Made by a program: the position numbers and the translations under genes
NCBI GenBank assembly: GCA_016710745.1
Contig: JADJVB010000013.1
Location: 372,001-436,000, forward strand
Length of the DNA stretch: 64,000 nucleotides
Direction of reading: 5' to 3'
DNA from: Chitinophagaceae bacterium
GTDB lineage: Bacteria; Bacteroidota; Bacteroidia; Chitinophagales; Chitinophagaceae
Part shown: positions 34,235 through 42,459 of the stretch, in pieces
Position numbering within the stretch: position 1 is the stretch's first letter
Layout of the letters: the number at the start of each line of letters is the position of its first letter
Notes under the pieces: model-generated
Database searches by the model: none
What the model was told of the DNA's origin: nothing
What the model saw: only the letters and a program-made list of their open reading frames with translations

Positions 34235-36454
34235 ATGAATATGGTATTTTTCAGGATCGCGATCCTTTTTCTGTTTTTTGGAACTGCACAGCAACTTATG
34301 GCGCAGGGACGTGGAAAAATTAACTGGACGGCCGACGGCAATAATTATACAAAGCTAAAAGATGGAGGTATTGTACAGGTTAACCCGGTTACCGAAGAGG
34401 AAACCGTGGTTGTTGACAGATCTAAACTGGTTGATCCCAAAACCAATAAACAACTGACTCCGCAGTCCTACGAATTTAGTGCCAATTATACCCGGATCCT
34501 GATCTTTACCAATACCGTAAAGGTATGGCGCTACAATACCATGGGCGATTATTGGCTATATGATATCATTGCCGACAAATTAACGCAATTGGGAAATGGT
34601 CTGCCTCCTCAGTCGTTGATGTTTGCTAAGTTTTCGCCCGATGGAAATGATGTGGCTTATGTGAGTGAACACAATATTTTTACTGAAAATATCCTGAAAG
34701 GCAATATCGCTAAAATAACCAGGGACGGTACCCGAAAATTAATTAACGGAACTTTCGACTGGGCTTATGAAGAAGAGTTTGGTTGCCGCGATGGATTCAG
34801 GTGGAGTCCCGACGGATCAATGATCGCATTCTGGCAGATAGATGCCACCAGAGTAAGGGATTATTATATGTTGAATACAACCGACAGTAATTACTCACAG
34901 ATCATTCCGGTTGAATATCCCAAAGTTGGCGAATCGCCGTCACCGGCCAGGATTGGCGTGGTTAAATTAAGTAACCGGCGCACCAAATGGATGGAAATTG
35001 ACGGAAATCCCCAACAGCATTATTTAACCCGTATGGAGTGGTCGGATGCCAAAGAATTGGTGATACAACAGCTCGACAGGAAGCAACAGGAAAGCAGGTT
35101 GATCTATTGCAATGTGGTTGATGGTAAAAGCATCACGTTTTGGGCCGAAAACAGTTCGGCCTGGGTTGATATGAATACCGATGATCCGCGTGGCTGGAAC
35201 TGGGTTAATAAGGGAGCGGATTTTATATGGGTTAGCGAAAAAGATGGCTGGCGGCATATTTATAAGATCAGCCGCGATGGAACCCGGGAAACACTGTTGA
35301 CCGATGGTTATTACGATATAGCCGAAATAAAATGTATAGATGAAGTAAACAATTACATTTATTTTACGGCTTCGCCTTATAATGCAACCCAGCTTTATAT
35401 GTACCGGGTAAACATAGAGAAACCTTCTTTCGTAAAAAGGCTGTTAAGAATTGATAATTTTATTCGGGAGGAGTTTGATCCGGTTTACGCAAATGGGCGC
35501 GATGGTACACATGATTACCAGGTTTCGCCTAACGGGAAACTGGCTTTTCATACCTACTCGGCACATAATGTGCCGCCGGTAAAGGAGTGGGTGAGCCTGC
35601 CTAGCAATAAACCGCTTCAAGAAGAAAAGAGTATTGAAAACACAGTAAAGATCGACAGTACTGTTAATATTGAGTTTGTGAAAATAATGACCAGCGATTC
35701 CATCACCCTGACCGCCTGGATAAACAAACCCAAAAATTTTGATTCTACAAAAAAATACCCGGTTGTTTTTTACGTGTATGGCGAACCGGCGGCCTCAACC
35801 ATTATTGACGCTTACGGCGCTCAGAATAATTTTTTATACCGGGGCGATATTCGGGAAGACGGATATATTCAGGTAACGATCGATAACCGGGGCTCCCCCG
35901 TGCTTAAAAGCGCCATCTGGCGTAAATCCATTTACCGGAAGATCGGCAACGTAAATATTGTGGATATGGCCAAAGGTTTTGAAAAATTACTGACGATGTA
36001 TCCTTTTATGGATAAGGAAAGAACGGCGGTATGGGGATGGAGCGGAGGAGGTTCTTCCACCCTGCATTTATTGTTCAGGTATCCGAACTTGTTTCAAACG
36101 GGTATCGCCATTGCGGCGGTGTCGAACCAGTTGTTTTATGATAATATTTACCAGGAACGATACATGGGGTTACCGCAGGAAAACATGGACGATTTTGTAA
36201 ATGGATCGCCGGTTACCTATGCAAAAAACCTGAAGGGGAATTTATTATACATTCATGGCACCGGTGATGATAATGTACATTTCAGTAATGCGGAGTTGCT
36301 GGTAAACGAGTTGGTTAAATACAACAAACAATTTCAGTACATGCCTTATCCTAACCGGTCGCATGGCATGTCTGAAGGCGCCGGTACCTTTCAGCACCTG
36401 ACCACGTTGTATACCAATTATTTGAGAGAACATTGTCCGCCCGGAGCCAGGTAG
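34235..36454 (+). CDS. S9B-family dipeptidyl peptidase (DPP IV-like)
   Basis: 739 residues. Signal peptide MNMVFFRIAILFLFFGTAQQ... ending near LMAQ. An N-terminal DPP IV propeller (~40-470) holds YEEEFGCRDGFRWSPDG, the Glu-Glu motif that holds the substrate amino terminus. The C-terminal alpha/beta hydrolase (~490-739) has nucleophile Ser603 in WGWSGGG, acid Asp678/679 in HGTGDDNVHF and His710 in NRSHGMS. It probably releases X-Pro or X-Ala dipeptides in the periplasm from peptides made by other secreted proteases such as the M28 enzyme. A small secreted protein follows after 33 bases. Confidence 0.93.
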   Translation: MNMVFFRIAILFLFFGTAQQLMAQGRGKINWTADGNNYTKLKDGGIVQVNPVTEEETVVVDRSKLVDPKTNKQLTPQSYEFSANYTRILIFTNTVKVWRYNTMGDYWLYDIIADKLTQLGNGLPPQSLMFAKFSPDGNDVAYVSEHNIFTENILKGNIAKITRDGTRKLINGTFDWAYEEEFGCRDGFRWSPDGSMIAFWQIDATRVRDYYMLNTTDSNYSQIIPVEYPKVGESPSPARIGVVKLSNRRTKWMEIDGNPQQHYLTRMEWSDAKELVIQQLDRKQQESRLIYCNVVDGKSITFWAENSSAWVDMNTDDPRGWNWVNKGADFIWVSEKDGWRHIYKISRDGTRETLLTDGYYDIAEIKCIDEVNNYIYFTASPYNATQLYMYRVNIEKPSFVKRLLRIDNFIREEFDPVYANGRDGTHDYQVSPNGKLAFHTYSAHNVPPVKEWVSLPSNKPLQEEKSIENTVKIDSTVNIEFVKIMTSDSITLTAWINKPKNFDSTKKYPVVFYVYGEPAASTIIDAYGAQNNFLYRGDIREDGYIQVTIDNRGSPVLKSAIWRKSIYRKIGNVNIVDMAKGFEKLLTMYPFMDKERTAVWGWSGGGSSTLHLLFRYPNLFQTGIAIAAVSNQLFYDNIYQERYMGLPQENMDDFVNGSPVTYAKNLKGNLLYIHGTGDDNVHFSNAELLVNELVKYNKQFQYMPYPNRSHGMSEGAGTFQHLTTLYTNYLREHCPPGAR

Positions 36455-36487
36455 CGAAATTTTGTTCATCTCCTTTTAAATGCTTTT

Positions 36488-36799
36488 ATGAAAAAATTAG
36501 TATTTTTTTTTGTTTTTGTTTGCTGCGCTTTTTTAGCGCAGGCACAGAAGAATTACGCGGTCAAGATCGCCGATTCAAAAACAGAAGATCCGTTGGATAA
36601 AGCAACAGTTATTATTAAATCAGCCAACAAAAAAGCGATAACCAACGAAACAGGCCTGCTGGTTATTCAGGCCGAACCCGGAGATATATTGACTATCAGC
36701 TGCCACGGCTATATTTCGCAGGAAGCCACTTTATCCGCGAGTTCATCCGTGATTGTATTTCTGGTTAAGAAGCCCGAGAAAAGAAAGAGGAAGCATTGA
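36488..36799 (+). CDS. Small secreted carboxypeptidase-regulatory-like (transthyretin-fold) protein
   Basis: 103 residues with a signal peptide ending FLAQAQ (~19). The rest, KNYAVKIADSKTEDPLDKATVIIKSANKKAITNETGLLVIQAEPGDILTISCHGY, is a single CarboxypepD_reg-like domain of the kind found at the N-terminus of TonB-dependent receptors, here alone. The basic tail KKPEKRKRKH ends the protein. It probably shares a transcript with the S9 peptidase. Function unknown. Confidence 0.7.
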   Translation: MKKLVFFFVFVCCAFLAQAQKNYAVKIADSKTEDPLDKATVIIKSANKKAITNETGLLVIQAEPGDILTISCHGYISQEATLSASSSVIVFLVKKPEKRKRKH

Positions 36800-36886
36800 T
36801 CAATTTTTAACTTTACACCAAATTCGGGATTACCGGTGAAGTGTGTGGCTTTAGCGGGTATCCTTCTGTGACCTGCCGGCCGTTGC

Positions 36887-37096
36887 CTACTGCTTCTTTA
36901 CCGCGCAGGTTGAAATACCAAAAATGGCGTACAATGGACAAAAGCTGACTACACTTGTGAGGGTAAAAACTCCAGCTAATACAAGCAGGATAATTCCAAA
37001 AATACCGGTCACGGTGTTGGTGAAATAAAGTGTTACAAAAATTGCTGAGATCACTAACCTGATAATTCTATCGGCTGCAGACATGTTCTTTTTCAT
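36887..37096 (-). CDS. DUF2892 (YgaP-like) inner-membrane protein
   Basis: 69 residues: MSAADRIIRLVISAIFVTLYF ... GIILLVLAGVFTLTSVVSFCPLYAIFGISTCAVKKQ. Two transmembrane helices and the SFCPLYAIFGISTC end with two Cys match DUF2892, the membrane module also fused to rhodanese in YgaP. Role unproven; members often accompany sulfur or redox genes. A 33-residue membrane peptide gene ends 10 bases upstream, and the Crp/Fnr gene precedes both. Confidence 0.82.
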   Translation of the reverse strand: MKKNMSAADRIIRLVISAIFVTLYFTNTVTGIFGIILLVLAGVFTLTSVVSFCPLYAIFGISTCAVKKQ

Positions 37097-37106
37097 CTTA
37101 ATTGTT

Positions 37107-37208
37107 TTAATTATTAATAAAATGTACGATCAGTACAATTGAAGAAACGATAAAAATACACAAGATGCACACCAGTATGAATTTGTAAATGGTTTTCGTA
37201 TTCTTCAT
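37107..37208 (-). CDS. 33-residue single-pass membrane microprotein
   Basis: Reads MKNTKTIYKFILVCILCIFI followed by VSSIVLIVHFINN and a TAA stop. The basic N-terminus and one ~22-residue hydrophobic helix with two Cys look like a genuine small membrane protein. It lies between a palindrome at the Crp/Fnr gene end and the DUF2892 gene, 10 bases from the latter, so the two probably form one unit. I recognise no family; composition and context are the only support. Confidence 0.5.
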   Translation of the reverse strand: MKNTKTIYKFILVCILCIFIVSSIVLIVHFINN

Positions 37209-37243
37209 TTGTATAACAAAGATGGGAAAATTAAAACAGCTGT

Positions 37244-37263
37244 ACAGTGACTAAAGTCACCGT
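37244..37263. promoter_or_regulatory. Candidate Crp/Fnr-type operator palindrome
   Basis: ACAGTGAC-TAAA-GTCACCGT: the arms match at 7 of 8 positions, and the inner GTGAC/GTCAC is perfect. Two TGAC half-sites with a 4-base spacer fit FNR-family spacing. It overlaps the last codons of the Crp/Fnr gene and is 36 bases upstream of the microprotein ATG. Confidence 0.5.
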
Positions 37264-37892
37264 AACTCAATTAACCCGATGCTGTCGTGGTATTGCTTTA
37301 GTAAATGCTGGCTTTCCAGTTTTTTTACCAACCTGCTAACCACTTCCCTGGCTGTTCCAAGGTCATTGGCTATTTCCTTATGCGAAATTTTAACAGGGTT
37401 TTTACCGGTCACTTTCACTTTTTCTGAAAGATAATCCAGGATCCTTTTGTCGAGCTTATGGTAAAGCATTTGTTGAATCGTATCAATAAGATCAGAATAC
37501 CTGAGGTCGTATTGCTGGTAGAACAATTTGTTAATAGCAGGAAACTCGGTCACCCATTTTGCAACCTTGTCTGCAGGGATCAATAAAATGGTGCTTTCTT
37601 CCTCTGTTATGGCAAAGATCCTGCTTTTGTCGTTATTCACGCAGGACGAGAAGGACATGATGCAACTTTGCTCAGGTTTGATATAGTAAAGTAAAAGGTC
37701 TTTGTCTTGGAACCGGGTAAAAACTTTCACAAGTCCATCTAAAACAATCGGAATAAATTTAACGTACTGTCCTGCCCCAACCAATTCGGTATCGGCAGGG
37801 AATTTTTTTATATCAGAGATGGCAAGTAATGTGGAAAGCAGGTCCTGGCCTAAGTATTTGAATTTGGATTCTATGGCGTAAGTGTCTGTCAT
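37257..37892 (-). CDS. Crp/Fnr-family transcriptional regulator
   Basis: 211 residues: an N-terminal cyclic-nucleotide-binding-like beta roll (~20-130) and a C-terminal winged helix (~150-211) with the recognition region ISHKEIANDLGTAREVVSRLVKKLE. There is no FNR-type N-terminal Cys cluster and the classical cAMP-pocket motif is not evident; one Cys pair region (QSCIMSFSSCVNN) lies in the beta roll. The signal could be redox or a small molecule. The downstream palindrome and two small membrane genes are likely targets. Confidence 0.88.
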   Translation of the reverse strand: MTDTYAIESKFKYLGQDLLSTLLAISDIKKFPADTELVGAGQYVKFIPIVLDGLVKVFTRFQDKDLLLYYIKPEQSCIMSFSSCVNNDKSRIFAITEEESTILLIPADKVAKWVTEFPAINKLFYQQYDLRYSDLIDTIQQMLYHKLDKRILDYLSEKVKVTGKNPVKISHKEIANDLGTAREVVSRLVKKLESQHLLKQYHDSIGLIELR

Positions 37893-37941
37893 TGCTTACC
37901 GCTAAAATTAGCATTTATGACACAAAAACGGCATTAAGTTA

Positions 37942-39138
37942 TTAAACAACTCTCCCGGGATAATCCTCCAATGCTTTTTCCAGGCAATCCATGGCTGCAT
38001 GGATGGCATCTACATTGATCACATAGGCCAGTCGCACTTCGTTTAAACCCAGTCCGGGTGTGCTGTAAAAGCCGGTAGCGGGCGCCAGCATCACCGTTTG
38101 GTTATTATAATTAAAAGATTCCAGCAACCACTGGCAAAATGTGTCCGAATTATCGATCGGCAATCTGGCCATGGCATAAAAGGCGCCGCCGGGGTTAGGA
38201 CAAAATACACCGGTCATGGTATTCAATCTGTTTACAATCGTGTCGCGGCGGAGTTTGTATTCGGCACGGGTGGTATTAAAATAATCGTCGGGCAGGTCAA
38301 CAGCCGCTTCGCCCAGGATTTGTGCAAATGAAGGGGGACTCAAACGGGCCTGTGCAAATTTCATCGTGGCATCCAAAAGGGTCCGGTTTTTTGTTACAAA
38401 AGCACCTATGCGGCCACCGCAGGCACTGTATCTTTTGCTGATGGTATCCATCAGCACCACATGGTCATCAACACCTGTTAAATGCATGGCGCTGGTATGG
38501 GTACCTTCATAACAAAATTCGCGGTAGGCTTCATCCGCAAATAAGTAGAGATTGTATTTGGTGATCAGCTGCTTTAACACTTCCATTTCGGCAGCACTAT
38601 ACAGGTAGCCGGTTGGGTTATTGGGATTGCAGATCACAATACCCTTGGTTTTGGCGGTGATCGATTTTTCAAATTCTTCAATAGGTGGCAGGGCAAATCC
38701 GTTTTCGATAGATGACCTGATGGGTTTTACAGTCACGCCCGCCTCTACAGCAAATCCATTGTAGTTGGCATAAAAGGGTTCGGGAATGATCACTTCGTCG
38801 CCGGCATCCATACAGGCCATAAAACCAAAAATGATGGCTTCGCTGCCGCCGGTGGTTATGATGATCTGCTCGTGGTTTACCTCAATATCCACGCTTTTAT
38901 AATATTGCACTAATTTTTTACGGTAGCTTTCATTTCCTGCACTATGACTATATTCCAGCACTTTAAAATCTGAATGACGCACGGCATTCAGGCACTGTGG
39001 CGGGGTTTCAATATCGGGTTGCCCAATATTTAAATGATATACCTTGATTCCTCTTTTCTTCGCGGCTTCGGCATATGGTACCAATTTACGAATAGGAGAT
39101 TCGGGCATTTCAATAGCCCGGTGGCTGATTTTTAACAT
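37942..39138 (-). CDS. PLP-dependent class I/II aminotransferase
   Basis: 398 residues. Fold type I aspartate-aminotransferase family: YHLNIGQPDIETP at the N-terminus, TTGGSEAIIFGFMA (cofactor phosphate region), ICNPNNPTGYLYS, LFADEAYREF (Asp that pairs with the PLP nitrogen), and SKRYSACGGRIG with the Schiff-base lysine at K235. The C-terminal substrate carboxylate Arg is in LNEVRLAYV. The amino acid specificity cannot be told from sequence alone. TATCTTTG (39150-39143) lies four bases before the ATG. Divergent from the THUMP methyltransferase gene. Confidence 0.9.
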   Translation of the reverse strand: MLKISHRAIEMPESPIRKLVPYAEAAKKRGIKVYHLNIGQPDIETPPQCLNAVRHSDFKVLEYSHSAGNESYRKKLVQYYKSVDIEVNHEQIIITTGGSEAIIFGFMACMDAGDEVIIPEPFYANYNGFAVEAGVTVKPIRSSIENGFALPPIEEFEKSITAKTKGIVICNPNNPTGYLYSAAEMEVLKQLITKYNLYLFADEAYREFCYEGTHTSAMHLTGVDDHVVLMDTISKRYSACGGRIGAFVTKNRTLLDATMKFAQARLSPPSFAQILGEAAVDLPDDYFNTTRAEYKLRRDTIVNRLNTMTGVFCPNPGGAFYAMARLPIDNSDTFCQWLLESFNYNNQTVMLAPATGFYSTPGLGLNEVRLAYVINVDAIHAAMDCLEKALEDYPGRVV

Positions 39139-39142
39139 AGGG

Positions 39143-39150
39143 CAAAGATA
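39143..39150 (-). promoter_or_regulatory. TATCTTTG -7 element of the aminotransferase gene
   Basis: Exact TAnnTTTG, four bases from the ATG at 39138, which implies a very short or absent leader. Confidence 0.5.
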
Positions 39151-39220
39151 AAGCAGCGTATCGGAATTCTGTCATGCTGCGGTATGAACAATCATCTGCC
39201 GCTTACAAACACTAATTGAC

Positions 39221-39228
39221 TAATTTTG
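39221..39228 (+). promoter_or_regulatory. TAATTTTG -7 element of the THUMP methyltransferase gene
   Basis: Exact TAnnTTTG, six bases before the ATG at 39235; the alternative TTG start at 39226 lies within it. Confidence 0.5.
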
Positions 39229-39234
39229 CCGAAT

Positions 39235-40419
39235 ATGCAAGTTTTCTCAACCACCAGCCGAATCATTATCACCTGCAGCAATCGATTATCGCCCTGGCTT
39301 CAATTGGAAGTTGCCGAACTGGGTTTTAAACCCGAGCGGGTTTTTAAAACCGGCGTTGAGTTGAAGGGAACTTTGGCCGATTGCATTAAACTGAATTTGA
39401 ATTTACGTTGCGCCAGCCAGGTATTATTTTCTTTACAGGAATTCAGTGCAGATAATGCTGATCAATTGTACGATGCGTTGATTGAGTTTCCCTGGGAAGA
39501 AGTACTTGATGTTCGGGGTTATTTTTCCATCAGCAGCAATGTAAGCAACGATACCATCAACAATTCCCTGTTTGCCAATGTGAAAGTGAAAGACGCTATC
39601 GTAGACCGTTTCAGAAATAAAACCGGCGAGCGGCCCGACTCGGGGCCCATGCTCGATAAAACGGTGATTCATTTATATTGGAAAGAATCGCTGGCCGAAA
39701 TTTTCATTGATACATCTGGCGAAACATTATCTAAACATGGTTACCGGAAAATTCCCGGTAAGGCCCCGATGCTGGAATCATTGGCTGCCGCTACCTTGCT
39801 CGGAACCAAATGGGACCGTAGATCTGCTTTTATCAATCCCATGTGCGGCTCGGGTACCGTGGCCATAGAAGCCGCTTTGCTGGCAACCAAACGCAAACCC
39901 GGATTACTGCGTTTTAATTATGCTTTCATGCACCTGGTTGGATATACCGAAGAGATGTACCAGGCTGAATTCAAAAAACTGGAACAGCAGGTTATTGATG
40001 TGCCGGGTTTGAAAATTACGGCAACTGATATTAGTGAAGATGCGGTAAACATTTCAAAGGTTAATGCGGGTATTGCCGGTGTGGAAGAATATATTGAATT
40101 TGAGGTTTGTGATTTTGAGGAAACAAATATTCCGGAAGCCATTGGGGCGGAAGGAGAAACCGGCGTTGTTTATTTTAATCCCGAATATGGTGATCGGCTG
40201 GGTGTGGAAGCAGAACTGGAGGTAACTTACAAGAGAGTAGGAGATTTTTTAAAAAAGAAATGCAAGGGATACTTTGGGTATATTTTTACCGGCAATTTGG
40301 AACTTGCAAAAAAAATAGGTTTAAAGCCAAACCGCCGTATTGAATTCTATACGAGTAAGATTGATTGCCGTTTACTGGAATATGAGTTGTATAGCGGAAC
40401 CAAACGTGCAGATAAATAG
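39235..40419 (+). CDS. THUMP-domain RNA methyltransferase (RlmL/YpsC-like)
   Basis: 394 residues from ATG 39235. N-terminal ferredoxin-like and THUMP region (~1-165) for RNA binding, with FIDTSGETLSKHGYRKIPGKAPMLES as the typical junction. The C-terminal Rossmann methyltransferase has INPMCGSGTVAIEAAL (SAM loop, N201 onward), ITATDISEDAV, and the catalytic NPEYGDRLG at 315-323. That motif is usually NPPY in N2-guanine methyltransferases of this family, so Glu in the third position is a variant. It probably modifies a guanine of 23S rRNA. The 475 bases after it carry palindromic repeats. Confidence 0.88.
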   Translation: MQVFSTTSRIIITCSNRLSPWLQLEVAELGFKPERVFKTGVELKGTLADCIKLNLNLRCASQVLFSLQEFSADNADQLYDALIEFPWEEVLDVRGYFSISSNVSNDTINNSLFANVKVKDAIVDRFRNKTGERPDSGPMLDKTVIHLYWKESLAEIFIDTSGETLSKHGYRKIPGKAPMLESLAAATLLGTKWDRRSAFINPMCGSGTVAIEAALLATKRKPGLLRFNYAFMHLVGYTEEMYQAEFKKLEQQVIDVPGLKITATDISEDAVNISKVNAGIAGVEEYIEFEVCDFEETNIPEAIGAEGETGVVYFNPEYGDRLGVEAELEVTYKRVGDFLKKKCKGYFGYIFTGNLELAKKIGLKPNRRIEFYTSKIDCRLLEYELYSGTKRADK

Positions 40420-40439
40420 AATTCCCGGCATATATTTTT

Positions 40440-40876
40440 TTGGAGCTTTGTGGGAACGATATGTTAAACATGTCGCTCCTACGGAGCTCAATGAAGCCTG
40501 TTGGCATTGGGTTCTACTAATATATCGGCCCGATGGGCCTATTGCGGGAGTCTGGCAATTAGCGAAAAAATGCAGAGATCATATTGGATAGATTTTTTAG
40601 AGGTTGCGTACCTACGGCACGCTGCAACCCTATTCAAGATTCGGTTTTACCGATCTGTTATGCCTACGGCATTTAAAAAGATTGAATTTTTTAGCCCTCC
40701 CGGTTATTTTATAATTGTTATGAAAGCCTCGTAGAGGCGACATGTCAGTAGAAAAAAAATATTCAATATATTTTTTCAGAGCTCCGTAGGAGCGTTATGT
40801 TTAACATGATGCTCCTATGGAGCGCTATGATTCCTGGTGGCATTGGTTTCTATTATTATGTCGGCCCGATGGGCCT
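40440..40876. repeat. Cluster of short palindromic (REP-like) elements
   Basis: The 475-base gap has no gene but several hairpins centred on TAC/GTA/TAT: GCTCC-TAC-GGAGC (40475), ATGCC-TAC-GGCAT (40660), GCCTC-GTA-GAGGC (40726), GCTCC-GTA-GGAGC (40781) and GCTCC-TAT-GGAGC (40811), plus TCGGT-TTT-ACCGA (40641). Two ~100-base copies of a longer unit (~40440-40540 and ~40776-40876) share an ATGTT/AACAT dyad, GGCATTGG and GGCCC-GAT-GGGCC (40527-40539, 40863-40875). Confidence 0.75.
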
Positions 40877-40894
40877 TTAGCTGAAGCTTCGTAA

Positions 40895-41650
40895 TTATTC
40901 TTTGTTGCGAACATAAACCAACTTGATCCCCGCCTTATCTGTTTCTCTTTTATCAATCTCAAATTGCGGCAAAGATTTGATCAACGGCGTCAATTTTTGA
41001 AAACCATAATTCCTGGGGTCAAAATTGGGTTGCTTTTTTAAGATCAGGTTTCCGATATCGCCCAAAAATGCCCATCCATTCTCATCTGCCAGGTCATTAA
41101 TGGTAGTGCCGATCAATTTCAATGTCTCCCGGTTCAGTTTATCAATTGTGGCTTTTGCCGAAGGTTTTGCTTTTTTTGGTTTGTTAGAATCTGTGGGTTC
41201 TTCTTTTTCAATGACATCGATAATTTCGATGTAAATGAATTTATCACAAGCCACAATAAAAGGATTGGGTGTTTTCTTTTCACCAATACCAAAAACCTTC
41301 ATGCCGGCTTCTCTCAGCCGGGTGGCCAGGCGGGTAAAGTCGCTGTCGCTGCTTACGATGCAAAAGCCGTCCACTTTTCCTGAATATAAAATATCCATAG
41401 CGTCAATGATCAACGCGCTGTCGCTGCTGTTTTTCCCGCTGGTATAGCTGTACTGTTGAATGGGTGTGATGGCATTTTCCAGCAACACACTCTTCCAGCC
41501 ACTAACAGTGGGCTTTGTCCAGTCGCCATAAATACGGCGAAAGGTTGGTGTGCCATATTTGGCTATTTCTTCCATCATGCCCCGCACATTGCTGTAAGGC
41601 ACATTGTCTGCATCTATTAAAACCGCCAGGCGGATATCCTGTATTGCCAT
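40895..41650 (-). CDS. NYN-domain putative ribonuclease with C-terminal OST-HTH/LOTUS domain
   Basis: 251 residues from ATG 41650 (MAIQDIRLAVLIDADN); an upstream in-frame ATG at 41689 is less likely. The NYN/PIN-like domain (~1-150, LabA/DUF88 type) shows the acidic metal site: IDADN, the second acidic cluster SSDSALIIDAMD, and SSDSDFTRLATRLREAG. A Lys/Pro-rich linker follows, and the C-terminal ~70 residues (INDLADENGWAFLGDIGNLI ... FDPRNYGFQKLTPLIKSL) match the RNA-binding LOTUS fold. Probably RNA processing or decay; target unknown. It stands alone. Confidence 0.88.
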   Translation of the reverse strand: MAIQDIRLAVLIDADNVPYSNVRGMMEEIAKYGTPTFRRIYGDWTKPTVSGWKSVLLENAITPIQQYSYTSGKNSSDSALIIDAMDILYSGKVDGFCIVSSDSDFTRLATRLREAGMKVFGIGEKKTPNPFIVACDKFIYIEIIDVIEKEEPTDSNKPKKAKPSAKATIDKLNRETLKLIGTTINDLADENGWAFLGDIGNLILKKQPNFDPRNYGFQKLTPLIKSLPQFEIDKRETDKAGIKLVYVRNKE

Positions 41651-41750
41651 AATGATATTATTATCCACAAGATAAATCATTTTGATCATTGCATGGCATA
41701 ACCCGTCCTGCTAACTTCTCTCTCCCGGGGCAATACCCATTTTGAAAAAA

Positions 41751-41766
41751 TTAACCATTTGGTTAA
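41751..41766. promoter_or_regulatory. Distal operator of the efflux operon
   Basis: TTAACCA-TT-TGGTTAA, perfect 7-base arms, identical to the copy at 41810. It ends six bases before the -33 element. Confidence 0.8.
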
Positions 41767-41772
41767 AATTTA

Positions 41773-41803
41773 TTTGAAAAGATGAGAAACTTGGTTAGCT
41801 TTG
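41773..41803 (+). promoter_or_regulatory. Promoter of the TetR-efflux operon
   Basis: TTTG (41773-41776), exactly 19 bases, then TAGCTTTG (41796-41803): a full match to the Bacteroidota TTTG-N19-TAnnTTTG promoter. A TTGGTTA half operator (41791-41797) overlaps the -7 element. Confidence 0.8.
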
Positions 41804-41809
41804 CTAAAA

Positions 41810-41825
41810 TTAACCATTTGGTTAA
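41810..41825. promoter_or_regulatory. Proximal operator of the efflux operon
   Basis: Second exact TTAACCA-TT-TGGTTAA, six bases after the -7 element and eight before the tetR ATG; 59 bases from the first copy. The position suits autorepression by the TetR protein. Confidence 0.8.
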
Positions 41826-41833
41826 AAATTGAA

Positions 41834-42445
41834 ATGAAGCGAAAAGACAAGAATACGGAGCAGGTGATCTTACAAACGGCCAGGAAGATATTTATTCAAA
41901 AGGGCCTGGCGGGCGCCCGTATGCAGGATATTGCCGACCAGGCCGGAATAAATAAGGCCCTGGTTCATTATTATTTTACATCGAAAAATAAACTGTTCGA
42001 CCTGGTGTTTGAGCAGGAATTCGGGCATTTCTTCGCTAACCTGGCTACCATCATCTCGTCTGATCTGCCCCTTTTCGAAAAAATAGAAAATATTGTGTCG
42101 CTGGATATTGAACGCATGACCCAGTTCCCGGGGCTACCCAATTTTGTGATGAATGAAATGAGCCGTAACCCTGATGTGATACTGAAAAAACTTAAGAAAA
42201 TACCGGTGAATGAACTGCTGACTGGCTTTCAAAAGCAGATCAATACAGAATTCAGGAAAGGGAATATCAGGAAAATAAGCGCTAACCAGTTGCTCATCAA
42301 CATTCAGTCGCTCTGTATTTTCCCCTTTATCGCCCGACCGATGATCAAGGGTTTAATGCAACTGGATGATAAATCTTACCTCGCCATGATTGAAAAAAGA
42401 AAGACAGAAGTGGCGGCGTTTATAATACAGGCTATTAAAAATTGA
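41834..42445 (+). CDS. TetR/AcrR-family regulator of the efflux operon
   Basis: 203 residues from ATG 41834 (MKRKDKNTEQVILQTA); the frame is open from 41801, but that extension crosses the operator. The N-terminal helix-turn-helix is IFIQKGLAGARMQDIADQAGINKALVHYYFTSKNKLFDLVF. The C-terminal ligand domain is related to the CecR/YbiH group. It very likely binds the two flanking palindromes and represses its own operon until a transported compound is bound. The tolC-like gene starts 14 bases after its stop. Confidence 0.9.
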   Translation: MKRKDKNTEQVILQTARKIFIQKGLAGARMQDIADQAGINKALVHYYFTSKNKLFDLVFEQEFGHFFANLATIISSDLPLFEKIENIVSLDIERMTQFPGLPNFVMNEMSRNPDVILKKLKKIPVNELLTGFQKQINTEFRKGNIRKISANQLLINIQSLCIFPFIARPMIKGLMQLDDKSYLAMIEKRKTEVAAFIIQAIKN

Positions 42446-42459
42446 AATCAAAACTGTGT

